A stretch of DNA of 34,041 bases from Paenibacillus xylanivorans (GCF_001280595.1 NZ_LITU01000070.1:442439-476479); one strand, 5' to 3'. Positions 6,307 through 14,249 are shown, counted from the stretch's first letter. Program-made: numbers and translations. The notes: a model not told the origin generated them from the sequence alone.

Positions 6307-7953
6307 ATGTTGAAGAAGAGCACCATCATGCTATTGTGCAGCTGTCTGCTGCTCGGACTGCTGGCTTCGGCCGTAGGTTCTTCGAAGGCCAGTGCTGCTT
6401 TTGGATCAGGGGATTTCCTGAAGGCTAACGGGACCGTTGTCCGCAAAAATTCGGGTACAGGCAACGTGGTAAACCTGCGGGGAACCAATTTGGGTGGCTG
6501 GCTGCTGCAGGAAGAATGGATGACGCCATCCGGAGCGGTAGATGAATACACACTGCGACGTACTTTGACAAATCGTTTTGGAGAATCGGGTGCACAAAGC
6601 CTGATCAATGGATATCAGGACAACTGGATTCAGGCTGGCGATCTGGATAACATCAAGAACTGGGGCATGAACGTTGTGCGTGTGCCGATCTATTGGGAGG
6701 ATTTTATGAACACCAGTGGTGTCATGAAACCTGATTCGGTTACGTTCCGCAAGCTCGATTGGCTTATTGATGAAGCGGGCAAACGGAACCTGTATGTGAT
6801 TCTCGATCTGCACGGGGCACCGGGAGCAGCCTGTCCGTGGCATTCCTGCGGTCAGGAGAATTCCAACCAACTGTGGACCAATGCTACATACCAGAACTGG
6901 ACCATTCAGATCTGGGAACGGATGGCAACACGTTACAAAGGCAATCCAACCGTTGCCGCGTATGACCTGCTCAATGAACCTCTCGTAACCATGGGTACAG
7001 GTGAAAATGCAGCTCAGATCAAGCAAAAGATGGATTTCTATGACCGCATGTACAAAGCTGTTCGTGCCAAGGATGCGGATCACATGATCATCATCGCCGC
7101 ATTCTTTGACTGGTGGGCAGCTTCACCTCCAACGACGTATGGCTGGACGAATGTGATGTATCAGACGCATCATTATCAATTCACGGATTATAACAACTGG
7201 GATCTGACCAATTCAGAGATGGATCGCTGGCTAAAGGATATGGCGTCCTATCAGAAAAATTGGAACGTTCCGGTGTTAGCTGGCGAGTTCTCGTTTGGTC
7301 AGGATGATCTGACCGAGAAGTGGCTGTCCGGCTTGAATGCACTGAATGCTTCATGGACGAACTGGAGTTATAAGGTTAAAGGGGGCGGAACTTGGGGTTA
7401 TTACAATAATAACAACAACCCGGGACCTAACCTGAATACGGACAGCGCGGCAACGATTGCTTCCAAATGGAGCAAGTTTACAACAGCGAACTTTGCCTCT
7501 AATACCACATTCCAGAATGTGGTCAAGAAACATACGGGAACGGCTCCGTTTACAGAGACGTGGTCCAGTCTGAAGGCCAATGCCAACGGTACTTTTGTCA
7601 GCGCAGAGAATGGTGGCACGGATCCGCTGGTTGCCAATCGGGATACTGCCGGACACTGGGAACGGTTCAAAATCATCCAAAATTCGGATGGGACGGTATC
7701 CTTTCTGTCGATGAGCAACATCAAATATGTGCAAGCTGATCTGAATAACGGCGGGCGTTTGATCGCCTCGGCCACGTATCCATCCACATGGGAGAAGTTT
7801 ACCCGTGAAGATTTGGGCGGAGGACTGGTTGCTTTCAAATCCGTTGCGAACGGTAAATATGTCAGTACGGATCTGAATAACGGAGGCGTGCTGTATGCCA
7901 ATCGTAACGCTGTAGGCGGAGCATGGGAACAATTTATCGTAACAGCTAACTAA
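6307..7953 (+). CDS. secreted GH5 glucanase (exo-beta-1,3-glucanase-like) with trefoil-like C-terminal repeats
   Basis: 548 residues. A signal peptide (MLKKSTIMLL, hydrophobic core, cut after about SSKASA, residue 30) sends it out of the cell. The GH5 domain (about 40-400) shows NLRGTNLGGWLLQEEW and DLHGAPGAACPWHS, features shared with exo-beta-1,3-glucanases, the acid/base Glu224 in YDLLNEP and the nucleophile Glu327 in VLAGEFSFG. Residues about 415-548 hold three repeats, each with an xYV/FV...NGG...W-E-x-F pattern, as in fascin-like or ricin-type trefoils that bind carbohydrate. The RBS AAGGGAGG is about 7 nt from the ATG. Expression is probably controlled by the divergent LacI protein. 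GH5 is certain; the beta-1,3 specificity is inferred. Confidence 0.9.
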   Translation: MLKKSTIMLLCSCLLLGLLASAVGSSKASAAFGSGDFLKANGTVVRKNSGTGNVVNLRGTNLGGWLLQEEWMTPSGAVDEYTLRRTLTNRFGESGAQSLINGYQDNWIQAGDLDNIKNWGMNVVRVPIYWEDFMNTSGVMKPDSVTFRKLDWLIDEAGKRNLYVILDLHGAPGAACPWHSCGQENSNQLWTNATYQNWTIQIWERMATRYKGNPTVAAYDLLNEPLVTMGTGENAAQIKQKMDFYDRMYKAVRAKDADHMIIIAAFFDWWAASPPTTYGWTNVMYQTHHYQFTDYNNWDLTNSEMDRWLKDMASYQKNWNVPVLAGEFSFGQDDLTEKWLSGLNALNASWTNWSYKVKGGGTWGYYNNNNNPGPNLNTDSAATIASKWSKFTTANFASNTTFQNVVKKHTGTAPFTETWSSLKANANGTFVSAENGGTDPLVANRDTAGHWERFKIIQNSDGTVSFLSMSNIKYVQADLNNGGRLIASATYPSTWEKFTREDLGGGLVAFKSVANGKYVSTDLNNGGVLYANRNAVGGAWEQFIVTAN

Positions 7954-8015
7954 GACAAACTAGCGTCCATTCATAAATAAGATGAAGTGACCATAATATA
8001 GTGACTCTTATCGTG

Positions 8016-8040
8016 GCTCCGCTCATTTAGCGGAGCTTTC
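8016..8040 (+). terminator. probable terminator of the GH5 gene
   Basis: GCTCCGC (8016-8022), 7-nt loop, GCGGAGC (8030-8036), followed by only TTTC. The stem is strong but the T tract is short. Confidence 0.55.
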
Positions 8041-8159
8041 CATATGCGTCCATATCGATTTCCCAAATTCTTCTCCAAAGCCCTTTTAATCCGAGCTGAA
8101 TACGATACAATAGAAAGGGAACTTCATCATTAATCAGTTTAGAGGAGGATGTGCATTCA

Positions 8160-9098
8160 ATGGAATACCGTAGATTGGGTGGAAGCGGACTGAAGGTAAG
8201 CGAGATCAGCCTGGGTAGCTGGCTGACATACGGAGGATATGTGGAACGTGAAAACGCGGTGAAATCAATTGAAGCCGCATTCGATGAAGGCATTAACTTT
8301 TTCGATACAGCTAATGTGTACGAGCGGGGTGCAGCAGAAGAGCTGCTGGGGCAGACGTTGAAAGCGTATTCCCGTGATTCATATGTTCTTGCAACCAAGG
8401 TTTTTGGCAAAATGGGTGACGGTCCAAACGACCAAGGGTTGTCCCGTAAACATATTAAGGAACAATGCGAAGCCAGCTTGCAACGGCTGGGTGTTGATTA
8501 TGTAGACATATATTATTGCCATCGCTATCATACCGAAACACCAATTGAAGAGACACTGCGAGCACTGGACGATCTGGTGCGTCAAGGCAAGGTGCTCTAC
8601 GTAGGTGTTAGTCAATGGACGGCGGCACAGATGGAAGCTGCGCTGGGTACCGCTGATCGCCTGTTGCTGGATCATATTGTGGTGAATCAGCCGGTGTACA
8701 ACATGTTCGACCGTTATATCGAAAATGAAATCATCCCGTTGGGCGAGCGCAAAGGTATTGGACAAGTCGTCTATTCCCCGCTGGCACAAGGGCTTTTGAC
8801 CGGGAAATACACTTCGGTATCCGATATTCCTGAGAATAGCCGGGCAGCGAAGCTTGGCTGGGATGAAGGGAAAATTAACGCTGACCGGATCGCGAAGGTT
8901 CGCCAGTTAATTGAAGTGGCGGACAAGCTGGACCTGAAGGTTGGTCAATTGGCTCTGGCGTGGATTCTGCGCCAAAATAACGTGTCCAGTGCGCTTGTAG
9001 GGGCAAGCCGTCCTGAACAGGTGAAAGAGAACGCGGCCGCTTCCGGTGTGAAGCTGGATGCTGCTATCGTTGAAGAAATCGAACAAATATTAGCTTAA
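8160..9098 (+). CDS. aldo/keto reductase
   Basis: 312 residues, one (beta/alpha)8 domain that reduces carbonyl substrates with NAD(P)H, probably cytoplasmic. The catalytic tetrad is in place: Asp49 and Tyr54 in DTANVY, Lys80 in LATKVFG, His121 in YYCHRYH. The ending SALVGASRPEQVKENAAAS is the usual cofactor-binding region. It resembles the potassium-channel-beta/YhdN-type subfamily. A GTG at 8151 is in frame, but AGAGGAGG ends at 8148, only 2 nt away, so the ATG at 8160 (11 nt) is preferred. It is a single gene between two terminators; the substrate is unknown. Confidence 0.9.
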   Translation: MEYRRLGGSGLKVSEISLGSWLTYGGYVERENAVKSIEAAFDEGINFFDTANVYERGAAEELLGQTLKAYSRDSYVLATKVFGKMGDGPNDQGLSRKHIKEQCEASLQRLGVDYVDIYYCHRYHTETPIEETLRALDDLVRQGKVLYVGVSQWTAAQMEAALGTADRLLLDHIVVNQPVYNMFDRYIENEIIPLGERKGIGQVVYSPLAQGLLTGKYTSVSDIPENSRAAKLGWDEGKINADRIAKVRQLIEVADKLDLKVGQLALAWILRQNNVSSALVGASRPEQVKENAAASGVKLDAAIVEEIEQILA

Positions 9099-9173
9099 GG
9101 CAAACTCAACCTCACAGGTTGTTCTTGCACCCGTAAGCGAGTTGAATCGAATGATGCAAGAAGGTGAGATATG

Positions 9174-9223
9174 AAAGGGATGTCCTGGCTAGCCTGATAG
9201 GCTGCGGGGACATCCCTTTTTTT
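9174..9223 (+). terminator. strong terminator after the aldo/keto reductase
   Basis: AAAGGGATGTCC (9174-9185) pairs with GGACATCCCTTT (9208-9219), and the T run continues to 9223. A smaller AGCC/GGCT hairpin lies inside the loop. It lies between convergent genes and may also slow transcripts from the minus strand. Confidence 0.9.
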
Positions 9224-9232
9224 GGTTTGTGA

Positions 9233-10357
9233 TTAGAATGGGCTTTGGCCGGAGAGTGTGACGGAACGCAGCGGAATGGCACAGACTCGGTTCCGGCCCG
9301 TATTTTTGGCTTCATATAAAGCACGGTCTGCCTGTTCAAAGAAATCGTTATCATCCCGGTCGTCACAGTGATCCGGAAATACAGCGACACCGATCGAGAT
9401 GGTCAGCCGGATCGTATTGCCGTCTGGCAGGGCGAAGTGGTATTTCTCCACCGATTGTCTGATCGACTCGGCAATCGCCATAGCCTGATTATGACCACAA
9501 TCAAGCAACAGAATAGCAAATTCCTCGCCTCCGTTTCGAGAGACGATATCGGCCGAGCGGGCATGCTGAATGAGCAATTGTCCGAGCTGTTTCAGGACCG
9601 CATCGCCTGAAGTATGACCGAAGGTGTCATTTACTTTTTTGAACCGGTCGATGTCGATGACCAACAGAGATAGTTTTTGCTTGTACTCACGTGCTCGTTC
9701 GAGCTCCAACTCCAGTGATTTCTCAAATTGCCTGCGATTACTAAGGTTGGTGAGGTGGTCGGTGGAAGCTCTGCGTTCGAGCAAGAACATCATCTCATTG
9801 GATTTATTTATAAATTCTGCGATGAAATAAATAAAGATTCCACCGACAAAGGAAATGGTCATCTGTAATGGATATACTTTCATTAATGAATTCATGCTGG
9901 AAGTATTCAGCATCAGGATGACAAAGATCAGCGTCATGCCCAGCAGGTTCATGGTAATAATCTTGGTTAATCTTGACCAGGGAGCGTAGGCAAAATATAC
10001 ACCGGACAGTCCGATGATCGTCATGACGAAGGCTGCATCGATGGCAGCAGATGACATACCAAACATGACAATACGCAGAATGGAGATGACGAGTCCCGAG
10101 ATGACCGAAGCCAGTCCTCCTAAATATACGGCTGCTGTGACGATAGCCAAATGACGCAAATCCACAATGGTAGTTTCATTCAAAGGAAAGGAATAATTCA
10201 TCAGTACCGTTCCATAGATCCCGAACAGCAGACCACCGATCATCTGAGCACGCATTGAGGGAAAGGGCACACGGATACGATAGAATTTGGCGATGATTCC
10301 GGACACATACATGAACGTAATCATGACACAGACATTAACGAAAAATGTGCTTAGCAA
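9233..10357 (-). CDS. membrane diguanylate cyclase (5TM-5TMR_LYT + GGDEF)
   Basis: Makes cyclic di-GMP from two GTP at the membrane. 374 residues. The N-terminal 190 residues have about six hydrophobic helices in the LytS/YhcK pattern. The GGDEF domain (about 205-365) begins DHLTNLSNRRQFE and has the active-site motif GGEEF at 276-280. An intact inhibitory I-site, RSAD, lies at 267-270, five residues before it. The start is TTG at 10357: AAAGGGGGG lies 7 nt upstream, and the nearby ATG is in another frame and soon meets a stop. No EAL domain or partner gene is adjacent. The sensed signal is unknown. Confidence 0.92.
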   Translation of the reverse strand: MLSTFFVNVCVMITFMYVSGIIAKFYRIRVPFPSMRAQMIGGLLFGIYGTVLMNYSFPLNETTIVDLRHLAIVTAAVYLGGLASVISGLVISILRIVMFGMSSAAIDAAFVMTIIGLSGVYFAYAPWSRLTKIITMNLLGMTLIFVILMLNTSSMNSLMKVYPLQMTISFVGGIFIYFIAEFINKSNEMMFLLERRASTDHLTNLSNRRQFEKSLELELERAREYKQKLSLLVIDIDRFKKVNDTFGHTSGDAVLKQLGQLLIQHARSADIVSRNGGEEFAILLLDCGHNQAMAIAESIRQSVEKYHFALPDGNTIRLTISIGVAVFPDHCDDRDDNDFFEQADRALYEAKNTGRNRVCAIPLRSVTLSGQSPF

Positions 10358-10496
10358 CCAGCATCCCCCCTTTAGCGCACATTACTATATTTTAGCTGAA
10401 AAGCAGTGCGGTAGCGAACCATAATATCCCAAATAGGAGAGGTGGGAGCAGTGAAGGGGCTTGGCTATCGCTAATCATGAATAAATTAGTCGGATA
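10358..10496. other. spacer between the GGDEF and PerR-like genes
   Basis: Divergent intergenic region. I see no confident promoter for the minus-strand GGDEF gene and no other element before the perR promoter at 10497. Confidence 0.35.
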
Positions 10497-10526
10497 TTGA
10501 CTTCATTATACAATGAGATTTATACT
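10497..10526 (+). promoter_or_regulatory. sigma-A promoter of the PerR-like gene
   Basis: TTGACT (10497-10502), 18-bp spacer, TATACT (10521-10526), each one base from consensus. Predicted start near 10533. Confidence 0.65.
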
Positions 10527-10534
10527 TAATCTAA

Positions 10535-10552
10535 ATCAAAATTGATTTTGAT
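10535..10552. promoter_or_regulatory. probable Fur-family operator (autoregulation)
   Basis: ATCAAAAT-TG-ATTTTGAT is a perfect 8-bp inverted repeat at about +3 to +20 of the promoter. It resembles, but does not exactly match, the 7-1-7 PerR/Fur boxes, since the spacer is 2 bp. Its position would allow the encoded regulator to repress itself. Confidence 0.55.
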
Positions 10553-10632
10553 GTTTCTGAGAATCATAGTAATCAGTAGATTGCTGTGTCATCTTATATA
10601 CTATTGAATGGGTTAATAAAGGAGAATTGCTG

Positions 10633-11028
10633 GTGAGAACTCTAAATCTGACGATACAGCGTCAAGCAGTTTACGATGTAGTCCGTCATTCCGAAGACCA
10701 TCCAACCGCAGCAGATGTGATGAACCGTCTGGTGGAGCAAGGTTATAATTTGGCATATGGTACGGTATATAATTCGCTCCGATATTTGACGGATAAGGAA
10801 TTGATTCGAGAGCTCAAGTTGGGCGAGACGGCGAGTCGTTATGATGCCCGCATGGACGATCATCAACATATTATGTGTGAAGTATGTGGCAAGGTGGATG
10901 AAGTCATGACGGAAGTTCCTCCGCAATGGATGAAGCAAGTCGCGGAGGAAACCGGGTATGCGATTGATCACGCTCATGTGGTCTTTGGAGGTGTCTGCGC
11001 GGAATGCAGAAACAAACGGGTCAAGTGA
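10633..11028 (+). CDS. perR: PerR-like Fur-family regulator
   Basis: 131 residues. A winged-helix domain is followed by a metal-binding dimer domain. Aligned without gaps to B. subtilis PerR (offset 14), the structural zinc cysteines are all present (C82, C85, C122, C125). Four of five regulatory ligands are kept: H23, D71, H77 and H79. The fifth, Asp104 in PerR, is Glu90 here, as in Fur proteins. TTG at 10627 and GTG at 10633 are both in frame; GGAG ends at 10624, so the GTG (8 nt) fits better. The next gene starts inside its last codons. A catalase with PerR-like boxes lies downstream, which supports an oxidative-stress role. Zur and Fur are less likely. Confidence 0.8.
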   Translation: MRTLNLTIQRQAVYDVVRHSEDHPTAADVMNRLVEQGYNLAYGTVYNSLRYLTDKELIRELKLGETASRYDARMDDHQHIMCEVCGKVDEVMTEVPPQWMKQVAEETGYAIDHAHVVFGGVCAECRNKRVK

Positions 11029-11810
11029 AAATCAACCTGTCCGGTCGTCGTTTGCCGCTCCGGGTCAAGCCTGCTCTTGCCGATCCAACTCCTGTTGTGG
11101 ATAATTGCCCGATCACGAGACGGGTCATTCTGATCAGTCCGATGCCGGGTCAGGTACATGAACTGGTCAAGGCACTTACGGATAGTTGCTTCGATGTGCT
11201 GGTATTCCATCGCTGGGAGCCTGATTTGCATGAACGGCTTGTATTTGATCTGTTGATCTATGACCTGTCTGTTGCCGGAACCATTGATGCATTTGCCGGC
11301 ATCAGCAGCCGATTGAACCGTGAAGCGGAACATGCAACACCCTGTCTGTATCTGGTGGGGGAGAAGATGATTGGCAGTGCCAGTGGCCCGATGCTTCAGG
11401 AGGAATTACTGGTTTGGCCGGCCCGTCCGCAGGAAGCGTTGTACCGTGTGCAGCGCATGATCGGCAATAGTCCTGCAGCACCGAAACGCGGATTTCTGCC
11501 TGAGGAAGGACAACGCATCGGTTTCAAGGATCTATGGCTGGATCGTGAGCGGATGAGCGTGCATCGGAATAATGACCGCATTCATTTGACCAAGACAGAG
11601 TATGATCTGCTGCTGAAGCTGATTGACGCCAAAGGTGCAGTGATTTCTCGTGAGGAGATGCTCAGCGATATTTGGGAGACGGACTTTACGGGTGGAAGCA
11701 ATGTGGTGGATGTTCATATCAAAAGCTTGCGCAAAAAACTTGGCGATAACGCGGCTTCGCCTCAATATATAGTAACGGTAAGAGGAGTGGGCTACCGCCT
11801 GGCGGATTAG
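11004..11810 (+). CDS. orphan OmpR-type winged-helix regulator with atypical receiver
   Basis: 268 residues. The C-terminal part (about 171-268) is a clear OmpR/PhoB winged helix: LTKTEYDLLLKLIDAKGAVISREEML, then VVDVHIKSLRKKLGD and TVRGVGYRL. The N-terminal part (about 38-155) looks like a receiver fold with Asp87 in LLIYDLS where phosphorylation would occur, but the acidic pair after the first strand (VILISP) and the conserved Lys (LVWPARP) are missing. Phosphorylation-independent control is therefore likely. It overlaps the PerR-like gene by 25 bases, with GGAGG 12 nt before its ATG, so the two are co-transcribed and probably coupled. No histidine kinase is next to it. Its targets are unknown; the catalase gene downstream is a candidate. 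Confidence 0.85.
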   Translation: MQKQTGQVKINLSGRRLPLRVKPALADPTPVVDNCPITRRVILISPMPGQVHELVKALTDSCFDVLVFHRWEPDLHERLVFDLLIYDLSVAGTIDAFAGISSRLNREAEHATPCLYLVGEKMIGSASGPMLQEELLVWPARPQEALYRVQRMIGNSPAAPKRGFLPEEGQRIGFKDLWLDRERMSVHRNNDRIHLTKTEYDLLLKLIDAKGAVISREEMLSDIWETDFTGGSNVVDVHIKSLRKKLGDNAASPQYIVTVRGVGYRLAD

Positions 11811-11826
11811 TCCGCCTTTTTTTTTT
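11801..11826 (+). terminator. terminator with a stop codon in its loop
   Basis: GGCGGA-TTAG-TCCGCC (11801-11816) followed by ten T. The TAG stop of the orphan regulator (11808-11810) is in the tetraloop, so the stem is half coding. Confidence 0.93.
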
Positions 11827-12009
11827 GCCACATTATTAAGTTCATGTCACACGTAAGCGGGTATATCCAATAGATAGCGTAAATCAAATCAATTGAAATG
11901 GATCAATGCTCATATTACTCAAATTTGATATTCATATTTCATTCATGAAACGAACAAGAAACTCATCTTAATCTCATGCGAACCTCATGCAAGAGGCAAG
12001 TAGGACATG
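11827..12009. other. upstream spacer of katA
   Basis: AT-rich. It contains a short direct repeat CTCATGC around 11970-11990. I see no ORF or RNA gene. Confidence 0.35.
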
Positions 12010-12024
12010 TTAGAATCAATTTAA
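12010..12024. promoter_or_regulatory. PerR-like box 1 upstream of katA
   Basis: TTAGAATCAATTTAA follows the 7-1-7 PerR consensus TTATAATNATTATAA at about 11 of 14 defined positions. It overlaps a likely -35 (TTAACA, 12021-12026). Confidence 0.65.
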
Positions 12025-12027
12025 CAG

Positions 12028-12042
12028 TTAGATCAAGTCTAA
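12028..12042. promoter_or_regulatory. PerR-like box 2 upstream of katA
   Basis: TTAGATCAAGTCTAA is an inverted repeat (TTAGA/TCTAA) with the same 15-bp frame as box 1 but poorer consensus match. Its centre is 18 bp from that of box 1. It sits between the likely -35 and a -10 near 12044-12051. Confidence 0.5.
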
Positions 12043-12124
12043 ATGTATATTTAAACCGATGGCGAATATGATTTTAATAGAGTATATACAGCAGGCATAA
12101 GACCAACATGAGGAGGATAACGAT

Positions 12125-13588
12125 ATGACAGAACGCATGACAACCAATCAGGGCGCACCCGTAGGTGACAACCAAAACTCCCGTACCGCAGGAAGAAGAG
12201 GCCCCACATTACTTGAGGATTATCATCTGCTTGAAAAGATCGCCCACTTTGACCGTGAGCGTATTCCGGAACGGGTCGTTCATGCGAGAGGTGCCGGTGC
12301 CCATGGCGTGTTTACACTGGAGCAGAGTATGAAGGCATATACGACAGCTGACTTCCTGCAAGACCCTGGCACAGAGACGGATGTACTGGTGCGGTTCTCC
12401 ACGGTAATTCACGGTACAGGTTCACCGGAGACAGCGCGTGACCCACGTGGTTTTGCCGTGAAGTTCTATACCCGCGAAGGTAACTATGATATTGTGGGGA
12501 ACCACTTGCCCGTCTTTTTCATCCGTGATGCCATAAAGTTCCCGGATATGGTCCATTCCCTGAAGCCTGCGCCGGATACGAATATCCAGGACCCTGCACG
12601 TTACTGGGACTTCATGACTCTATCACCCGAGTCCACTCATATGATGACCTGGTTGTTCTCCGATCTGGGCACGCCGGCAAGTTACCGTGAAATGGATGGA
12701 TTCGGCGTACACGCCTTCAAATGGATTAATGCTCAAGGCCAAGTCCATTATGTGAAATACAAGTGGGAATCGGCTCAAGGAGTACGAGGCTTCTCACGTC
12801 AGGAAGCGGCTGAGGTACAAGGGCAGGATTTCAACCATGCCACCCGGGATTTGCAAGATCATATCAAAAACGGTCAATACCCGCAGTGGAAGCTGCAAGT
12901 ACAATTGCTGAAGCCGGAGCAGATGGATGATTTCGCTTTTGATCCACTCGACCCAACGAAGACTTGGCCCGAAGATGTGTTACCGTTCCAGACGATCGGA
13001 ACCATGACATTGAACCGTAATCCACAAAATTTCTTCGCAGAAGTGGAGCAAGCAGCCTTCTCACCAAGCGCTCTGGTGCCTGGAATTGAGCCTTCCGAGG
13101 ATAAATTGCTGCAGGGTCGCCTGTTCTCCTATCCGGATACACAGCGCCACCGGCTCGGACCGAATTATTTGCAGATTCCGGTGAACTGCCCTTATGCTCC
13201 GGTTCGCAATCATCAGCGCGATGGACTCATGAATGTGAATCAAGACCCTTCTCCGGTAAACTATGAACCGAACAGCTCGGGCAACAGCCCGGAGGAAGCA
13301 CCTGAATATCGTGACAGTCAGGCTCCGCTAGAGGGTCATGTTACACGCGAGAAAATTGAGAAGACCGATAACTATACTCAGTCAGGGGAGTTGTTCCGTT
13401 CATTCACTGCGGTAGAGCAGCAACACTTGCTCGATAATCTGATCAATGATTTGAAGGCAGTGCCGGAACAGACCCAGTTGCGTGCCTTGTGTCACTTCTT
13501 CCAGGCAGATGGACAGCTCGGTGGTCGTTTGGCTCATGGACTTGGTGTGGATATCTCCGCATTTATGCCATCACAGGATCGCAAATAA
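12125..13588 (+). CDS. katA: heme catalase, small-subunit (clade 3) type
   Basis: 487 residues, the normal length for small-subunit catalases, which convert hydrogen peroxide to water and oxygen in the cytoplasm. The distal catalytic residues are His53 in ERVVHARGAGAHG and Asn126 in VGNHLPVFF. The proximal heme ligand is Tyr336 in RLFSYPDTQRHRLG. The N-terminus (TNQGAPVGDNQNS...RGPTLLEDY) is typical of KatA. The RBS GAGGAGG is 7 nt before the ATG. It is transcribed alone, with a strong terminator after it and two PerR-like boxes before it. Derepression by peroxide is the expected control, inferred from the boxes and the PerR-like gene 1.5 kb upstream. Confidence 0.96.
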   Translation: MTERMTTNQGAPVGDNQNSRTAGRRGPTLLEDYHLLEKIAHFDRERIPERVVHARGAGAHGVFTLEQSMKAYTTADFLQDPGTETDVLVRFSTVIHGTGSPETARDPRGFAVKFYTREGNYDIVGNHLPVFFIRDAIKFPDMVHSLKPAPDTNIQDPARYWDFMTLSPESTHMMTWLFSDLGTPASYREMDGFGVHAFKWINAQGQVHYVKYKWESAQGVRGFSRQEAAEVQGQDFNHATRDLQDHIKNGQYPQWKLQVQLLKPEQMDDFAFDPLDPTKTWPEDVLPFQTIGTMTLNRNPQNFFAEVEQAAFSPSALVPGIEPSEDKLLQGRLFSYPDTQRHRLGPNYLQIPVNCPYAPVRNHQRDGLMNVNQDPSPVNYEPNSSGNSPEEAPEYRDSQAPLEGHVTREKIEKTDNYTQSGELFRSFTAVEQQHLLDNLINDLKAVPEQTQLRALCHFFQADGQLGGRLAHGLGVDISAFMPSQDRK

Positions 13589-13636
13589 AGCACTTATTTT
13601 ATCTTTATCCAGAAAAGAATAATTGATTTTGTATTA

Positions 13637-13687
13637 GGCCGGGCAGGACTGCAGAATAGCAGCTTGCCCGGTCTTTAAGCTTTTTTT
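13637..13687 (+). terminator. katA terminator
   Basis: GGCCGGGCA (13637-13645) pairs with TGCCCGGTC (13665-13673), with an inner CTGC/GCAG pair, and is followed by TTTAAGC and seven T (13681-13687). Confidence 0.82.
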
Positions 13688-13777
13688 GACCTATAAGCCG
13701 ACCTTGTGCAACAAAATGATATTTTGAAATGGAAAACTTATTTACAAATTATTTACAATAAATAGCTGACATAGAGG

Positions 13778-13813
13778 TTGACTTCTCGTTTGTTGGCACT
13801 ACAATGGGTAGTG
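13778..13813 (+). promoter_or_regulatory. promoter and operator of the BlaI-type operon
   Basis: TTGACT (13778-13783), 16-bp spacer, TACAAT (13800-13805). The inverted repeat CACTAC-AATGG-GTAGTG (13797-13813) covers the -10 and the predicted start near 13812. BlaI/MecI proteins bind dyads built on TACA/TGTA half-sites; this one is similar but not identical, so binding is inferred. Confidence 0.68.
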
Positions 13814-13831
13814 TGAGGGGTGTCTGAACAT

Positions 13832-14248
13832 ATGAGAATACACAATTTTAAAGTGGGTGAGCGTGGGCTGAACCGGTTTTTCGGTCCGCTGGAAGCGAAG
13901 ATTATGGACATTTTATGGACGCGTCCAGGCAGCAGCATTCGCGAAGTGCAAACCGCACTTGAACAAGATAAAGACGTTAATTTCAATACAGTCATGACGG
14001 TGATGAATCGCCTCGTGGACAAGGAGTTACTCCGCAAGTCGCAGAAGGGCCGAACGTCATTGTACCATCCGGTGCAGAGCAGGGAGGAGTTTATGAACGA
14101 CCAATCCAAGGAATTGTCACATGAATTGGTGGATGAGTTCGGGGCACTTGCTCTGAATCATATGCTGGATGCGCTGGATGAAGCAGACGCAGGGTTGATT
14201 GAGCGTCTGGAGCAGAAGATTAAGCAATGGAAAAAGGATAGCGATTAA
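13832..14248 (+). CDS. BlaI/MecI/CopY-family repressor
   Basis: 138 residues. The N-terminal winged helix (about 10-85) contains LEAKIMDILWTRPGSSIREVQTAL and the recognition segment NFNTVMTVMNRLVDKELL typical of BlaI/MecI. The C-terminal helices (about 90-138) would give dimerisation and hold the site that is cut upon induction in this family. A GTG at 13820 is in frame but lies inside the GAGGGG ribosome site, so the ATG at 13832 is preferred. The M56 peptidase gene starts 1 base after its stop, the usual regulator-protease pairing. The inducing signal is unknown; beta-lactams are not implied, since no beta-lactamase or sensor domain is present. Confidence 0.9.
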   Translation: MRIHNFKVGERGLNRFFGPLEAKIMDILWTRPGSSIREVQTALEQDKDVNFNTVMTVMNRLVDKELLRKSQKGRTSLYHPVQSREEFMNDQSKELSHELVDEFGALALNHMLDALDEADAGLIERLEQKIKQWKKDSD

Positions 14249-14249
14249 C

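Noticed and set aside
6406..7083. 225-codon minus-strand ORF inside the GH5 gene
   Set aside because: Antisense to a clear GH5 domain with catalytic residues; composition is that of a shadow frame.
7351..7932. 193-codon minus-strand ORF opposite the GH5 C-terminal repeats
   Set aside because: It mirrors the repeats on the coding strand and has no start signals.
14199..14249. Upstream start for the M56 peptidase
   Set aside because: It overlaps the BlaI gene without an RBS; ATG 14250 directly follows the BlaI stop.
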